DNA of 64,000 bases from Stratiolaelaps scimitus (taxonomy: Eukaryota > Arthropoda > Arachnida > Mesostigmata > Laelapidae): the NCBI GenBank assembly GCA_019614645.1, contig JABWDB010000011.1, positions 6,645,501-6,709,500 on the forward strand, written 5' to 3'. The notes below the pieces were generated by a model. It was not told the origin of the DNA. It saw only the letters and a program-made list of their open reading frames with translations, and made no database searches. Positions 22,784-36,800 of this stretch are shown here, in pieces. The position numbers and the translations under genes are program-made. Each line of letters starts with the position of its first letter. The stretch's first letter is position 1.

Positions 22784-25700
22784 GCGAGAGGGATAAAGCA
22801 GAGAAAGAAAAGAGAAAGATGGCAATGATTGAAGAGAAAGAAAGAGAGATGGAGCGGGAGAGAGGGGGGGCAGTGAGAGAGAGAGAATGGCCGTATAGAC
22901 ATACACAGCATCGGTGGACAACCAAAAAAAAGAGAATGGGACACGTGGGAATCAATCACGTCGGAAATACGGATCTGTTTAGTTAACAATATATGTGAGT
23001 ACGAGCTGACGAGCACGGCCAGAAGTTACCCTGTCTGACGACGACTTGCTAAACAGACACAAGCGCAAGTTCTGGCTGTGTAGGTCGTCGACTCGGAGAA
23101 GACGGAAAGGGGAAGATTCCGGCCGGGCAGAGTTCCGGTGTCGGAAGTCTCGGTCGCTTCTGTTAACACACCGGCTCGATGGACAGACGTTCATTGATTT
23201 GCCCCGTTTGGAGTGTTCACCTATATACTAAGATGAGAACAGCTGCTAAGCGTGTTGGTACCTACGATGGGCAGTGGGCCGGCAGGGACAGTGCATATTG
23301 GTAGTCGTTGGTTCGAGAATACGAGACAGGGAGAGAGAGAACGAGAGAGAGAGAGAGATATATCGATATGGAGCTATGTGGCGGGACGAGAGATCTGGGG
23401 CGTACGAACAACACAAAATCTCGTTCTATCCAACAATGGTGATCGTGGTAACATGAAGATAACGATATGGGCGATGGGAACGATATTCCTATCGCAGCGT
23501 AACATCTGTGCGTATGGCGCATTGTTCTTCGTGCAATTTCGTGGCTTTAAAATGGCTGCAAGATGGAAATGTCTCGTGTCGAGGCAGAAACCCAAGGTCC
23601 TGCATGGCTCCGAACCCAGCGGCTCTGGTAGCTCCGGATCGGCTCGTTAGGATCTGGCCGAGCTGATGAAACTAGAGAACACCACAGTGAATACCCCAAT
23701 CGTTGTGTCCATCGTATGAGGGGTTCAAGTTGGAAAGCGGAGCGGCCAAGTGACGATCGGGCATAACAAGGCACATTGCACATTGGTGACGTTGGTGATA
23801 CTCAAGATGTTCTTGAACCTGCTCCCAAATATCGCAAGGCGAGGTTTGGCAAAACGGGTCCTTCAAACAGATTCGTAGGCGCGGATAACCTAGGCTTCTT
23901 GCCAAGGCTATTCGACTCTCTACCCCGCCCCCCCGCCCCCACACCTCATCCCCCTTTCGTGGCTGCTTGGGCAACCGAGGCATGCACTCAAGTGATGATT
24001 TTAACGGCTAAGCATTACAGGAGGTTCGGACGTTAGTTGCATAGGCGACACCCACTATAATATAGGACTGCCGAGAGTAACATCTGTCCCTAGACCCCAC
24101 AGCGTCCTTTGTTAACATGGCATTTAGGAACGCATAATAAATACACTGTTTCTGGTTGCCAGACGAATATTTGTAGAAGGGGGATCCTCGTTTCGCGATA
24201 AAACAACGATCAAGTATCAAACAACTGGCTATCAACGCAGGCCACGATCGTCAGATCGGAACCAGGCGCCGTCGGAGCTGTCACGAAAGCATGTTGCGTT
24301 TCTGTCCTGGCAGCATTCGTCTTGTCGCCATTACAGTGAATACGCCAAGCCGATACTCAATAAGGCCCTCCACCCCCTCCCCCCCAAAGGAAGACTGGTC
24401 GCCTCGATGGCAATGGCCAATGTCAGCGGTCGCGCGAGGACCGTGGCCACGAACTCGAGCCCTGAGACCCCGCCTGTGCAGACTCACTAAGCTAATTCCA
24501 TCGTAGCAATTATATCGCGTATTGCGACCCGACACTGACGAGCCACCAATAGGCACCCACCGCGGTCGCAAGTGAACAACGGTAAACTTGCATACATAAT
24601 TATAAAACAGTAATTAATAATATCTACCTACATCCTATCATTTAGTACAGACTGTGCTATGAAAATGCGATCGTATTGACAACAAATAAAAGCACATTAT
24701 ACATACATACATATTACGATCATTACCTCTACAAAGATATAACTAATCTTAATGACAGTAAGAAGTGAAGACTCGATTCAGAGCAAAAACAGTAAGAAGG
24801 CAAAAAAAAATAAAGATTGAAAAAAATTAACACTCGGGGGCGGCAAGTCCATTTTCCACCTGGGATGTCGTCGAGGAATATGTGAGCAGTAGATGACATG
24901 GCCACACAACGAATTTGGCCTCCAAACAAAACAGGATTTCAATGATCGCTAAGACTGATTGTAGTGAGGACAACAACAGCAGCAGCAGTAGCAACAACAA
25001 TCACAAAAACAAAATCTACTACTTAATACACCGAATAATATCAGGCCTGTCGTGATTTGTACACTTTGAGCAACATGGTGTAAGAAAACTTAAGCGTTCA
25101 CTACTTTCCTCATAGCATCCTGTGACCGCCCCAATTTTTACAAGACCCCTATCCACATTGTGATGCTACGGCTTTTGAGGGGTGAATCACCCTCGTCGGT
25201 CTGTCTCCATGTTCTTCTGTTGTAGCAACAAGATGCGTTTGGTGCTAAAGGGACGTCGGTAGTGGTGGAGCCGGCTGAATCTCAGGCTGGATCGATTCGA
25301 GTTCCCGCCCTGGCCCGCCATGAACGTTCTTCTCCTCAATTCCTTGTGATTTCCGGTTCCCGCGAGGTAACCGAGCTCTCGAATCTCTGCATGTTGCTCA
25401 CAGAGATCTGGGAGGCAATTTCGTTTTGACGTTCGACTGTGAAATCGTTAGCTGGCAGACACAGAAACCAGTGATCAATGATTAAGTGGTTCACGTTGAC
25501 ATTAACAAACACCTCCCCCCCCACCCCGCCTCCCCCGTAGACGCGTGTGTGTAACAGAGCGTGGTGTCCGGCTCTCTTGATCGGCACTCACATTCTCGTG
25601 GTCCTCGCAGATATATCCCTACGTGGAAATTAGCCTAGTTTTGTGCATAACCGTAGCCGCCGTAAATGAACTCTCCTGGTTGGCTGGTGGCGTCACAGTC

Positions 25701-27619
25701 GTGGGCTCGGGGCGTTGAAGCCGTGCAAGGAGCGACACCGGCTAGCCATCTGCAGCACGCACCCGTCCCACACGCCTGGCGGGTGGCAGTGACGTGAGCA
25801 CGGGGCGGTGTGCGTGGATACCCCATCATGCTACGCCGGACTCCAAGGCGACCCCCGAGCTGGCCTAGCGGAACATACGATTTATCAGGCCGGTCGACCG
25901 ATGCGGTGCAGCCGAGCAGGACTCCCTGTTTACTTGATGGCGGTGTTCGGCAGCGTTCGTGTCTTTGTTGGCCGCTTCGTGGTGCAATTTCCTTCACACG
26001 TTTGGCATATGGCACACGTGATGATAATGACGATAATGGGATGAGCAGTGATGATAATTATGATAATTCCAATGGTGACCGTTAAAGGCAGAGAAGGAGA
26101 AAGCGATAGTGTATTGCAACAACCGTAGCAGAAGAAAAAACGAGCGGTGATTTTGAGGAGAGCAGAAACAAGACGCTCGAGGATGGGCCTATAGTGTACC
26201 ACCTCGATGTCCTTGCCAGGCGGGCGGGTCGTGCGCGTACACCCTCCTACCAGCATGGATGTGGAACGTATCATTTCAGCTTATACAGCAACATTGTAAA
26301 CTCAAAGCGAACTGAAGCAATTTCCGTAGCGAAGCCACAGCGGTGGCGCGACTGCCCCGTATACAACGTCAAGGCTGAGCCCTTGTCAACCCTGTGGGGC
26401 GTATCCCCTACAGCACCACCGCTGTGAGCAGCATGAACAGGCTGTTGCTTTCGACCGTTGCCACAATACGTAGCCACAATCGATGGACGGACATCAAAGT
26501 GTCGAGAGCAAGGCAGAGCGAGAGAGAGACAGAGAGAGAATAATGACAATAATGACGAATAAGGATGATGTGGTCATTAGAAAAATGCAACGCCAACAGA
26601 AAGCAACAGCGACATCAAACCATAGCATAACATCAAATTACGATAATGGACCTTGACATGACTTTGACCTGGTAACACTCTTGAGACATTATAGAACGAC
26701 ATTGACAAAGAGACTGGGCCTGAATGATAAATGTGAAGAGTAACGGATACGGTGGGGGTCCCGGTTGTGATTTCTTGACTTAACGACCCACCAGCGTCCC
26801 GTTCTCTCGGTAATTATTATTATTATTATTGCAACTATTATTATTATTATAATTATTATTATGTTGATAGTAAAAAAATAAAGAGAAAACCATGAATAAT
26901 GGCGTCATTATTGAGCAATTTAGAGTACCACGTAAGTAAGAGACATATGCAGAATGATAGAATACCTTGACTGTGTACATATCCAGATCGCTTGGCTTCA
27001 GCGGGTAGCGATGCCCGAGAGGTATCTTCACGTGCGGATTGTTCTCTTAGGGATCTTCAGGTATTCTATACAAATAGTAATTACAATTCGACTCTCAATG
27101 GGATGATTATAATTTTAATCTAAATATGTTAATTACATTGTAATAATAGGTTAATCGTTGGTCACTTCAAACTTGAGCTGATGACATGATGTTAACTGTG
27201 TTAATTATATGTTAATTGTAAATATGTTTATTACAAGCCAATTGCAGGTCATTTCTAGGTATGTTAAAAAAAAGAAGGTAAGTGAGATATGAGTGAATTC
27301 TAAATTTGTTGACTATAAATCAACTCTATATTAGTTAATTGTACGCCAATTCTATATTCGTTATTATAACTATAATGATGTGAACGTTTGTTAAAAAACA
27401 TTTTCCATAAAACAAATGGACGCCTCGATGAAAATAGACGATTAAGCGCTCGACTGGACAACGCCCACGCGCACCTGTTCGTTAATGTGGGATAGAAACT
27501 CCGCAAGACCATTTAGCTATTGATACTTCCCTAATGATTTTGTACAATCTATTGAACCCTGTAAGAGCTCCAACGGTAATTCTAGCTCGCTGAGTACTCC
27601 AATTTTTCAAAGAAATATG
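21407..27619. other. Gene-poor, microsatellite-rich region
   Basis: No reading frame with family similarity. The region holds TA runs near 21512-21530, GA runs near 21719-21741 and 22455-22480, the long purine tract described separately, CAG/CAA runs near 24970-25010, TTA/ATT repeats near 26811-26860 and many AATAAT and GATAAT motifs. Open frames of 60-166 codons are mostly low-complexity translations. Confidence 0.5.
22605..22895 (+). repeat. Long purine-only (GA)n-rich tract
   Basis: Almost all bases on the plus strand are A or G for roughly 280 bases, with a near-perfect (GA)n core at about 22717-22780 flanked by GAAA and GGA variants. The complementary strand is a polypyrimidine tract. 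It is the source of the Ser/Leu-rich and Arg/Glu-rich open frames here, which are not genes. Confidence 0.85.
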
Positions 27620-27925
27620 TCTCTTTACAGGGCTCGAACCTTCGGTCTCCAGCTTTCTGCAGTCAGATACTTAGCCCTCCAAGTCACCGTGGGAACCTGA
27701 GTCAACTTCAAGTCATTTTGTTCGAGATGATAATTTAGGATCGTATCCACCCTCATAAATAACTGTAGAAATAAAACAGAGGGAGAAACTCTTCCTCCAG
27801 GGTCCTTCCCTCTGCAGCGTCCTTTCCTCGCTGAGTAGGGAGGCGAAGTAATCGTCACCCTGCGTGACATATAAGAGAGTATTGTGAAATTGCAGCTCCT
27901 TTAATAAACCAACAAACCTTTACCC
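27620..27925 (-). repeat. SINE-like repeat related to family II
   Basis: On the minus strand the segment starts with the family II signature (AAAGGTTTGTTGGTTTATTA near 27915) and ends with a tRNA-like head containing a box B-like GGTTCGAGCCC near 27645. The order differs from the copies at 16110 and 31925, so it may be a compound or rearranged insertion. Limits are approximate. Confidence 0.4.
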
Positions 27926-28009
27926 TCGGGACCTCGGTCTGACCCCAAGTGCTTCTCTAATTATTGTATATTTTATCATAGTGTGCATTGAATGAACGGG
28001 TAGCCCGTA

Positions 28010-28480
28010 GAGCCATGCCCCGTACCAACCCGCTCCAGCGTTCCATGATCCATGTAGTACAGCTGGAGGCGGGCCTGGAGGGACGCAACGAGGAGCCTGA
28101 GGTCTAGACAGAATAGGACCGAGCCTAGCGGGTGCCCCTGCTAAACCCCGATCTGATGACGGCGTGTTCCAAGATCAGAAGGGAAGGACAGCGGAGGGCC
28201 GGCTCAACCAGAGGAAACAAGCCGGCGATGAGGTCACCGAACTCCCTCAGAACGAGGTCCCGGCGGACCCAGGGCGTTGCGAAAGTCGAGCTTCCCGTAA
28301 TAGTAGCCTGGCATGAAATAGCAAGTGAGAAGGTATTCCAACTGAAGTATATGAATGTTTCTAGCCTGTAGTGTGATACACGATCAAAGGCCGTGGACGC
28401 TAAATGTTGGCTGGGAGTCTGCCCGGAAAATTTACTAGGACTGTCGACTCGATGCCTTAAATTAAAAGTGTGTGTTATAA
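28010..28480 (-). mobile_element. Decayed LINE (non-LTR) reverse transcriptase fragment
   Basis: Minus-strand translation gives pieces that line up with non-LTR reverse transcriptase: RRDLVLREFGDLIAGLFPLV, then PALRCPSLLILEHAVIRSG. After a frameshift come GAPARLGPIL (family GDPLGPxLF) and YYMDHGTL, where active enzymes have YxDDG. The catalytic DD is therefore DH, and the frame is broken more than once. It is a dead fragment without recognisable ends. The short LINE insertion at 38496-38740 may be from the same family, since its protein is a typical C-terminal continuation. Confidence 0.6.
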
Positions 28481-28684
28481 ATGAAAACATTCACGCTAAC
28501 CCCCAAAGAGGTACATTCAAATTTTCGCCGCGTTCGAATCGCGTAGTCACTCAGCGGTCCATATTTGTTTCACATAATTGAGCTATCACTCTGAATAAAT
28601 TGATTCCTAGAATTTATACGTGTTTTATATACATTTGTTCCGTTTACCGAACAAGTGGTGTTAGTTTATAGATCGAATCAATGA

Positions 28685-28860
28685 ATGCCTGTCAAGGCAC
28701 TGACTAAAGTAATACTTTGACGGTCCCGGTCAGTGCACCAAGTCAAAATCGGTTCTGGGTTTAGTCAGTAAGGGTCTGACACTACCAGGCAAATACCTTA
28801 GTGTGGGGCCTGGTACCCGTGCAGGATCAACCTTTAACCTCTTAAAAAAAAATTATCCTT
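28685..28860 (+). repeat. Dispersed repeat, family with AAAAAA tail
   Basis: It contains a paired CAGTGCAC/GTCAGT-rich body, then GCAAATACCTTAGTGTGGGG and a CTCTTAAAAAAAAA end. Similar endings occur near 38755-38870 and 59055-59175 (both inside the duplicated block) and near 54390-54570. A SINE-like 3' tail is the likely explanation. Confidence 0.45.
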
Positions 28861-29594
28861 AAATATAAACTTAGTTATTATGTTCTTGGATTGCTGCTTG
28901 ATTGCCATTGTTTTGCAAAGCTCTTGAATTCTACGGATTATATATAAAATAGAAATATATTGCGCAGTGTTATTTTGCACCTCGTTCTGACTTCAATATG
29001 TATAGTCAACATTCTTTGCTATCTCCAGCAGCGGTCTCGCGCCACGTTTTAGCAAACCGATGTTTGTGCGAACTTTGCAACATTCTATATCTGCATCGCC
29101 CGTACGCCGCAGACCGTTGCCCACAGTCGTGGCTGCAACTACAACTGTTATTCATCTAAAAGAATTGGCTAAGGTTAAAGAGGTGCTAGCAGACTGGTTG
29201 ACAAATGGGGATTTCTTGGCGGTTGGCGGTAGGTCAAGGCAAGGGCGGCAGTGTACGAGAACTGGAGTGGCCTAATCTAGGAAATAGATGTGTTGTCCCG
29301 TGAAAGTGGTGTGGAGCCTGAAAGCTACCTAATACATGGATTATGGTAAATCAAACCGGCGCCGTGTTTACTGGTTTAACTCCTGTTAGCTATCGCGCTG
29401 AGAACTCCAATGGCAAACAGCCGCAGGGAGGCAGTTGTTGTTGTACAGCAGTGAACTGAGTGTTGTTCCAACGAGATTGAAGCTGAAAACAAATATTAAC
29501 GTTATCCTAATTCCAGTCAACTGCATTAAGTGGTGTAATGAGCATTAACTGAGCAAGTCGCCCGGACATAGTCCGAAATAGCCATTGATATTTG

Positions 29595-29631
<37 letters not shown>

Positions 29632-29635
<4 letters not shown>

Positions 29636-29871
29636 GTTTTCTTATTCATCGCTGGCGTCTAGCAGCTAAGATGTATATACATATATATATATATATATAT
29701 ATGTATATACATCTTAGCTATAGTAAACCCTTCGTTCGTAAGCTCTAAAGTTTGTGCAAATTGATTGATGGCACTCTGCGGAAGTTAATCGGATATGTTG
29801 TCCTTACTATGCGAAATATGCACTTCGCGGGAGTCCGTTGCTAGACGCCAGCGATGAATAAGAAAACGTTT
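29632..29871. mobile_element. MITE-like element with 33 bp inverted terminal repeats
   Basis: Positions 29632-29664 and 29839-29871 are perfect inverted repeats of 33 bases (AACGTTTTCTTATTCATCGC and onward), flanked by TA on both sides as in Tc1/mariner-type insertions. There is no coding capacity. A second palindrome, CTAAGATGTATATACAT and its complement around a TA run, lies inside at about 29667-29719. Copy B keeps the central part (near 55930-55980) but lacks both arms. Confidence 0.65.
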
Positions 29872-30849
29872 AGGGCATTCCCCGTTTTTGATTCTACCTT
29901 TATCGGTTGTTACCTTTGTCAAATACGATGTATTGTATTGCTTTTTCGTCGGATTGATACTCAGCCATCATCGAACTTGCAGGGCATTGCCATTTGCGTC
30001 GCTTCGTGAGACGGGCAACACCTTTGTTAAATGCAACTGTGCGACGGTGGGCATCGAACCCGCCGTGTGCACCAGCAAGGTAGGCTGACACGAATGCACC
30101 TCATAACCGGGCTCGACATTGTGTGTATGACTAGATATGTTTCTCAAGTTTTAGGGAATCTCGATTCTCTTATTAACCAGCATGCGCTTCTTTCATCGGG
30201 TAGAGCGAAGATTGTCCGGTTCGCGCTTCTACATGGGATGACCAATCACGTACAGTATTGATGCATATCAAGCGCGAGCTTTACGATCGCCCGTGTTGCA
30301 CCTTATGAGAATGACAACGAATGCAAAACACACAGTAGATGCTGAAATAGAACGTCATAACCAAAGGCCACTTCAGACAAGGGTAGACAAATAATAAAAT
30401 GTAAAATCAATTGCCCAATCAGTTGCGTTAACCGAGACGTTCGACGGCGTTCGACTCATCAAAATGATTCGCTTTCTGCTGAGAGCAAAGGTAACACCTG
30501 AAAGCCACGTGGCTGGCCTAACCAAGGGCAGGCGAGGCCGCTGCTGCGGCTAAGGATTACCTGGAGAGGTTGCGCCTAAACTGCAGGTGGTAAACGGATA
30601 TAGAACAGGTTATGTTGGATATCAGCGGCCGTCATTTTTGACGAACGTTATTTCGCCACGGGGTTTTCCTAACAAGTGTCGCAACGCCAAACGCCAGATG
30701 TGCGCACCGGACAAAAAATGTAGCTAACGTGATATCGACGTTGTATATTTCGCATCGTGAACGGTTCATGTGAATGTTCTTTTGGGCGAGTGGACATGGT
30801 GTGAATGTTTTAGTGACCGCATGTGCCAAGCATCAATAGCCTAGCAACT

Positions 30850-33800
30850 ATGCGGTGGTTCCCGATCGCAGCAATGGTGATCGTCACCACGGCCTGCACA
30901 GGCGACGCAGCCGTCACCCAAACTATTACGAATATCGGTAGGTGAACTCTGTGTGTGTGTGTGTGTGTGTCGTACGAGTAATTGGCTCTGAACGGTGATA
31001 ATATAGTTAGCCCCAGGGTCATCCCAGATACCGGGGCAGGTTAACGGCAAACAAATAGATGATAATACGCGCAAATGGCGCCGCAGAATTTATTTCATAA
31101 GTGCCTTCTGGCGAGTGACTTTCCACATAACTACAAGAACAGCTTATTCCAGTAGTGCTTAATATCCAAGTAGCGGTATGGCTATCAAAATAACTTGGGC
31201 ACACTTCTACAACAGAACAAATTCGTGAGAGTTCCATGTCTACGAGCGACTGTGCCATTGACGAACACCATTTACACTACTCCTGAGTTCAAACTCTATT
31301 TATTGTTCGCCGTTGTCGCAGATCCGGGACGCATGTAAACGATTGTAAGCGATGCAATAAGCGATTGATTGATTGATTGACAATACATCATTCGAGGGCA
31401 AGGGCAGAAGGGTGATCATGTTTCAAATCCGTTTCGCATATGTAATAGCAGACAATTTCATGAATACTTTAGGTCTCAAATATCTCTGTATTGAACTAGA
31501 ACAAAGCTCGATGCCATATCAGGGGGCTCGTTTTAGGGTCGTTTCACAGGGCTACAGAACCTTGCAAAATGGAAAACGAAGATGGAGTTCTAGTTCTTCG
31601 GAAGTTACCATTAGCTATGTTCTTGCGCCAATGCTACGTCACAAGTCCTTCGACCGACGTGGAAATAGTTCGGAACTCTGTCTGATAACTCACGTATTCA
31701 ACCCAAAAATACGTTCCGAGTAAGCCCCTGGAGCCTCACAGGACGTTACTTCTGTGATGTTTCATAACGCAACTCAGTTGCTTATACGTCAAACTTTATT
31801 TCAACATTGCATTGCATTACACAAGAACAATACTGATCTACTTTTAACTGGATGGACAGACTCTCCATCCGTTTTCCAATCATGTGTCCCAATTATGTCT
31901 CATGCTACGGACGTTGAGTTGAAGGTTTTGTTGGCTTATTAAAGGAACAGCAGTTTTATAATGCTCTCTTACCTATCATGTCACGAGGCTCGAACCTGCC
32001 GGTAACCGGGGTTATCTGAAAACTCTTCATCCTTGTCCATTCATAAGGTTGATAAGCACCAAACCCTTACAACGGTAGGTACCGTTGACCAGTCTGCTGA
32101 GCGAGCTGGAAGTCACAAATCGTGTAAAAAAAGCGGAGAAGGGTCTTTTGTTTCAACTCTAATCAACCTTGCTCATGTCTTCCAATGTAATACGCAGGGT
32201 GCCCTTTCATGAGGGGGAGGAATTCCCACGAAAAGTGTCTTTCTTCAATTTTTGTGGGGATTCGAGAAGGGTTGATTGAATAATTACCTAATAGTTAAAA
32301 TTATTTAGCAGACGAATCTATCCTAAACACCGTTCTACAGTCATAAGCGTCCGTCTCGCTGTTATACAATGCCAATTGAGATTCGTATATTCATGTATGC
32401 CGTTGTGTGTTCTCTGTAAAAGTACAATGTGTTATTGCTGTAACTTGTTTGTGTAAACGTGCTTTCAGGCATCGGCCCCATTAAAAACAACTCGAAACAG
32501 CCTTTTCTTCGTGCAGAACATTGCCACTCGTGGAAGACAAATTGTACGAAGGAAAACGGAAATTGTTATGTAATGTCCGATTGCCTCACGCCCGAGGAAC
32601 AGGCAGAGGTGGTCCAGGTGGATCTAAAAACGGTACTTCTTGTTTTTTCAATTTATTAACACATATGCTTTAGTCTCTTCTCAGGTGCTACTTGAAAGGG
32701 TGCGTGTTATGCATGCTAGGTATTAACGAGACCAAGGTTGAGCAGTGACTGATCTTTATTGTGGGCTGTCACTCGGTGCCCGTGTGTTGACATCTGCCAC
32801 TAGGTGGCGTGGCGTCTGCCGCGGGCGCCTCCAAATATTCGTGTCTCCAAACATCCCCTTTCCTTTACAATTTATACAATGAGTGATGTGGGAGACTGAT
32901 GATTCTGGTAACAATTACAATATACTGTAGTGTGTCTGTGACCCATAACGTCGTAGCGTTTAGTACAAGTGCTACAATGTTGGGTTTATAATACTAAAAT
33001 AATATGATTAAAATATGACTAAAACAACTAAATGACTCAGTACAAACAGCCATTTACCGTATCGACGTACTTGTTCTCTTATTATTATTATTGTATTATT
33101 GTTATTATTATTTACATTGGCGATTTTTGCTTGTTTTATTTTTTGCTATATTCTCTGCGGGTCGACGAATATCTCCTTGCTTTCTACCAATCTTCCCGCC
33201 TCCTTTTGCTCTATTGTCTAATTCGCCTGTTGCGCCTTTGCTGGTGGTACTAGCCTGAGACGTCGCGCGTGTGGTCTGTGTTCGTTGGTTCTCTGCTCTC
33301 TGTTCGAACACTGCCGTATGTCTGTTACAAATCCTACGCGCCGTGTGCGCTATGTCAGACTCAGCTCTGCGCTTGCGTGTTTGAGGTGGTGGAGTGACCT
33401 GCGCCTTTAGTGTAGCCGCCCGATTTTTTGCTGTTGTCGCTCTTGTAGCGTACCTGATGTGCACGGTCGCCATTTTACTTGTACCGTGTGTACTTTTGCT
33501 GACAGTGTTCTGTGCAGTGTTGAGTGGGCTGGTGGTGTTGGTGGTCGGTGGTGTATTTGTGTGTGTACTAAGCCCGTTTTGTGAGTCCGATGTCCCCTGT
33601 CGCCCCAATGGGCTCTCTGGCGAGTGCATCGTTATGTCCCTTGGTGTCGATTCACTTTCTGGATGTTCTCTTGGAGCGGCCGGCTCTACAGGTGCCCTCG
33701 GAACTATTCGACCGCTGACAGGTACGCGCTGTGAACAAACAGAGTGCGCCTTATTTTCCTTATCACTATGAATTGTGCTTTGTGGGGTGGGAACTACAAT

Positions 33801-36800
33801 GATGTGTTTTCTATTCCTGATTAGTTCGTTGCCGCCTTCCAGGCGTATTTTGTATGTTCTTGGTCTGATTTGTTCTACGCACCGACCCTTGATCCATTCG
33901 TGTGATAAATCCATCGGTTGCACTCGAACCCACTGCCCTCTCATTATAGGAGCGAGTTCTCTTGTGCCGTGATTATACGCTTTTTGTGCGGCTTGTTGAC
34001 GTTTACTGATTGTTTCGGTAACCTGTTTGTGATTGGCTGTTTGCAGTCTGTTTTCTTTCACTGGCAGAAATGTTGCAATAGTTCGTCCGTAAAATTTTTG
34101 TGCTGGTGAGAGCCCCTCGATTTGTTCAGTTGCTCGCCATTCTAGTAGAGCCATGTTTATGTCCTCTTTACTGTGCCCCACCTTCTTCACAATTCGTTTG
34201 GCTATTTTGACTGCACTTTCTGCTTTTCCGTTTGACTGGTGATGGTGTGGTGCGCTGACTATGTGCTTAACCAACCATGTGCTGCAAAACTCTTTGAATT
34301 CTCTTGCCATGTACCGTGGATCTGAGTCCGTGTGTAGTTCGCTCGGTCTTCCGTGTCGCCCGAACTGTATACTGGTCTTTTTAATTATCTGGCTTGTAGT
34401 TGTGTTCCGGCCCAGCTCATCTAATTCAAAATAGTCACTATATCCATCTACAGTGACCAAATAGTTCATTCCTTCCCATACGAAAATGTCTTGATGAACT
34501 ATTTGCCAGGGCCGTTGTGGGATACTCTTGCTGAGTAGTGGTTCTGCGCGCTGTTTTATTTTGTAGGTCTGACAGGCTGTGCATCGGTTTGCAAAAAGTT
34601 TAATGTCTTCCTTTATTTTTGGCCAGTATATAGTATCTTTGATACGGCGGCACATGGCATCGTATGCGAGATGCGACTTGTGTGTGCGGCGCAAAAATTC
34701 TGCTCTCAGGTTTGGTGGGACCACTACTGCAGACCCACGATATATTACACCCTCGTCTATACTAAGTTCGTCACGTATACTCCAGAAAGGCAATAGTTCG
34801 TTTGGGACGTCCTTTTCTTTGTCGGGCCAACCCTGTTGTATATTGTTGATTAAAATCTGCATTTTGGTATTTTGTGTTGTCTCAACTTTTACTTGCTCTA
34901 TCAAGGGGTCGGAAATTCTGTTCTGGTCTCTCTGTCTTGTTTCCTCTAGTTCCAGCCTGCATATATGGTCCGTTGTCTGCTCGTATTCTAAGGGGTGTCG
35001 GCTTAATAGATCCGCAATTATATTGTTTTTTCCTGGTATGTATTTCACGGTTATGTCATACCTCATTAGTTCGAGCCTCATTCGCTGTAGTCGCTTTGGA
35101 CACGAGTCTAAAGCCTTGGAAAATATACTTTCTAACGGCTTGTGGTCTGTATGGACTGTTACGTTCTTCATCGCGTATATGTAGTTCTCGAATTTCTTAC
35201 ATGTCATAAGAATTGCCAAACATTCTTTCTCAATGACAGCGTAGTTTTTTTCTGTGGAACTTAACGAGTGAGATGTGTACGCCACTGGCCTGCCGTCCTG
35301 TATCAGAACACCTCCCAATCCATATTCACTTGCATCCGTCTGTAATATGATTGGTTTCTCTTTGTCGAAGTATGCTAGTATCGGTGTTTCTGTAAGTTTT
35401 CGTTTTATTGTTTCGAAGGCTTCTTGTTGCTGGCTTTGCCAACTGAACTCATACTGCTTTTGTGTGAGTCTGCGCAATGGTTCCGTGAGTTGTGACAGGT
35501 TGGGGACGAATGGGAGCAGATAGTTGACACAACCCAGAAAGCTCATTATTCCTTTTATGTTTTTGGGGGGTGGCATGTCTCTGATGGCCTTTATTTTATC
35601 TGTGTCGGCTTTGAGTCCCTCTCTGCTAATCACGTGGCCCATGAATTTCACCTCTGACATACCTAAACGTAGTTTGCTTTTGTTGAAACGTAGTCCTACT
35701 GTGCGTGCTCTCTGAAATAAGGCGTGTAGACTACGGTGATGGTTTTCGGTGGCCTCGGCTAATGTTTTGCCCTCTCCCCATACAATTGTATCGTCAGCCA
35801 CCACGGCTACGTTTTCAAGTCCTTCGTATGCCTGTACTTGCCGTCGCTGGTATTCTTCGGGAGCCGACGCAATCCCCTGAGGTACCCTACAATACTGGTA
35901 TCTACCTATAGGTGTCCAAAATGTAGTGTAGTCTCGACTTTCTGGGCTCAATACCATTTGATAGAAGCCATCCCTAGCATCGAGTACTGAGAATATTTTT
36001 GCTTTACTAAGGCGGTGGAGTGTGTCATTAAGCGTAGGCATTGGATATCGTGGCCTGTGTATAGCTTTGTTTAATGCATGTGGGTCTAAGACGATTCTCA
36101 ACTTACGTCCTGGACGGTGCACTGCTACGAGATTTGATACCCATTCCGTCGGGTGGTCCACCTTTTGTATGACGCCTTGATGCTCCAATTCTCGGACCCG
36201 TTCTACGATTTCCTCGACGAAAGCGACAGGTGGGGTGCGTGGCGGCTGTTGCACGGGCCTCGCTTCCTCCTTGATGTGGATTTTCACCGGTTGCGGTAGT
36301 TTACCGAGCCCTTGGAAAATGTCTTTATATTCCTCGATGAGGGCGTCGATGCGATCCTTGTCTTGTTGTATCACCATGTTCACGTTTTCAACTTCTTGTG
36401 ACACTTTGATTAAACCTAGTTCTAGGCAAGTGTTCGCCGACAGTAAAGTTTCTACTTTTCCGTCAATGACTTGGAATTTGATCGTTCTTTTCATCTTCCT
36501 TGTCTTTACGGTTAGCACAACGGACCCCATGGTGACTGCTCTTGAATTGTCGTACATTTTCAACAGCTTTCTGTCCTTGTGGTCCAGTTGAGCGGCTTTG
36601 TTGACGCTATGTATGGTCAAGTATGTCGACAGTCCCATGACGTTGCACGTTGCACCAGTGTCGAGAAGAGCTCTGATTTCTATTTCGTGTTTACTTCCGG
36701 TCCGAAGAGTGGTGTATAACTTCCTCTTCGGTATCCTACCGATAGTTTCAGTCTGGAATGTGTCGTCCGACTCGAATCCTTCGTACGCTTCCATGTCCTG

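Noticed and set aside
22433..23016. Ser/Leu-rich and Arg/Glu-rich frames around the GA tract
   Set aside because: Direct translations of (GA)n and (CT)n; no gene structure.
31373..31723. 116-codon frame in intron 1 of gene A
   Set aside because: The duplicated copy carries a 1-base insertion and an in-frame TAA, so the frame is not conserved.
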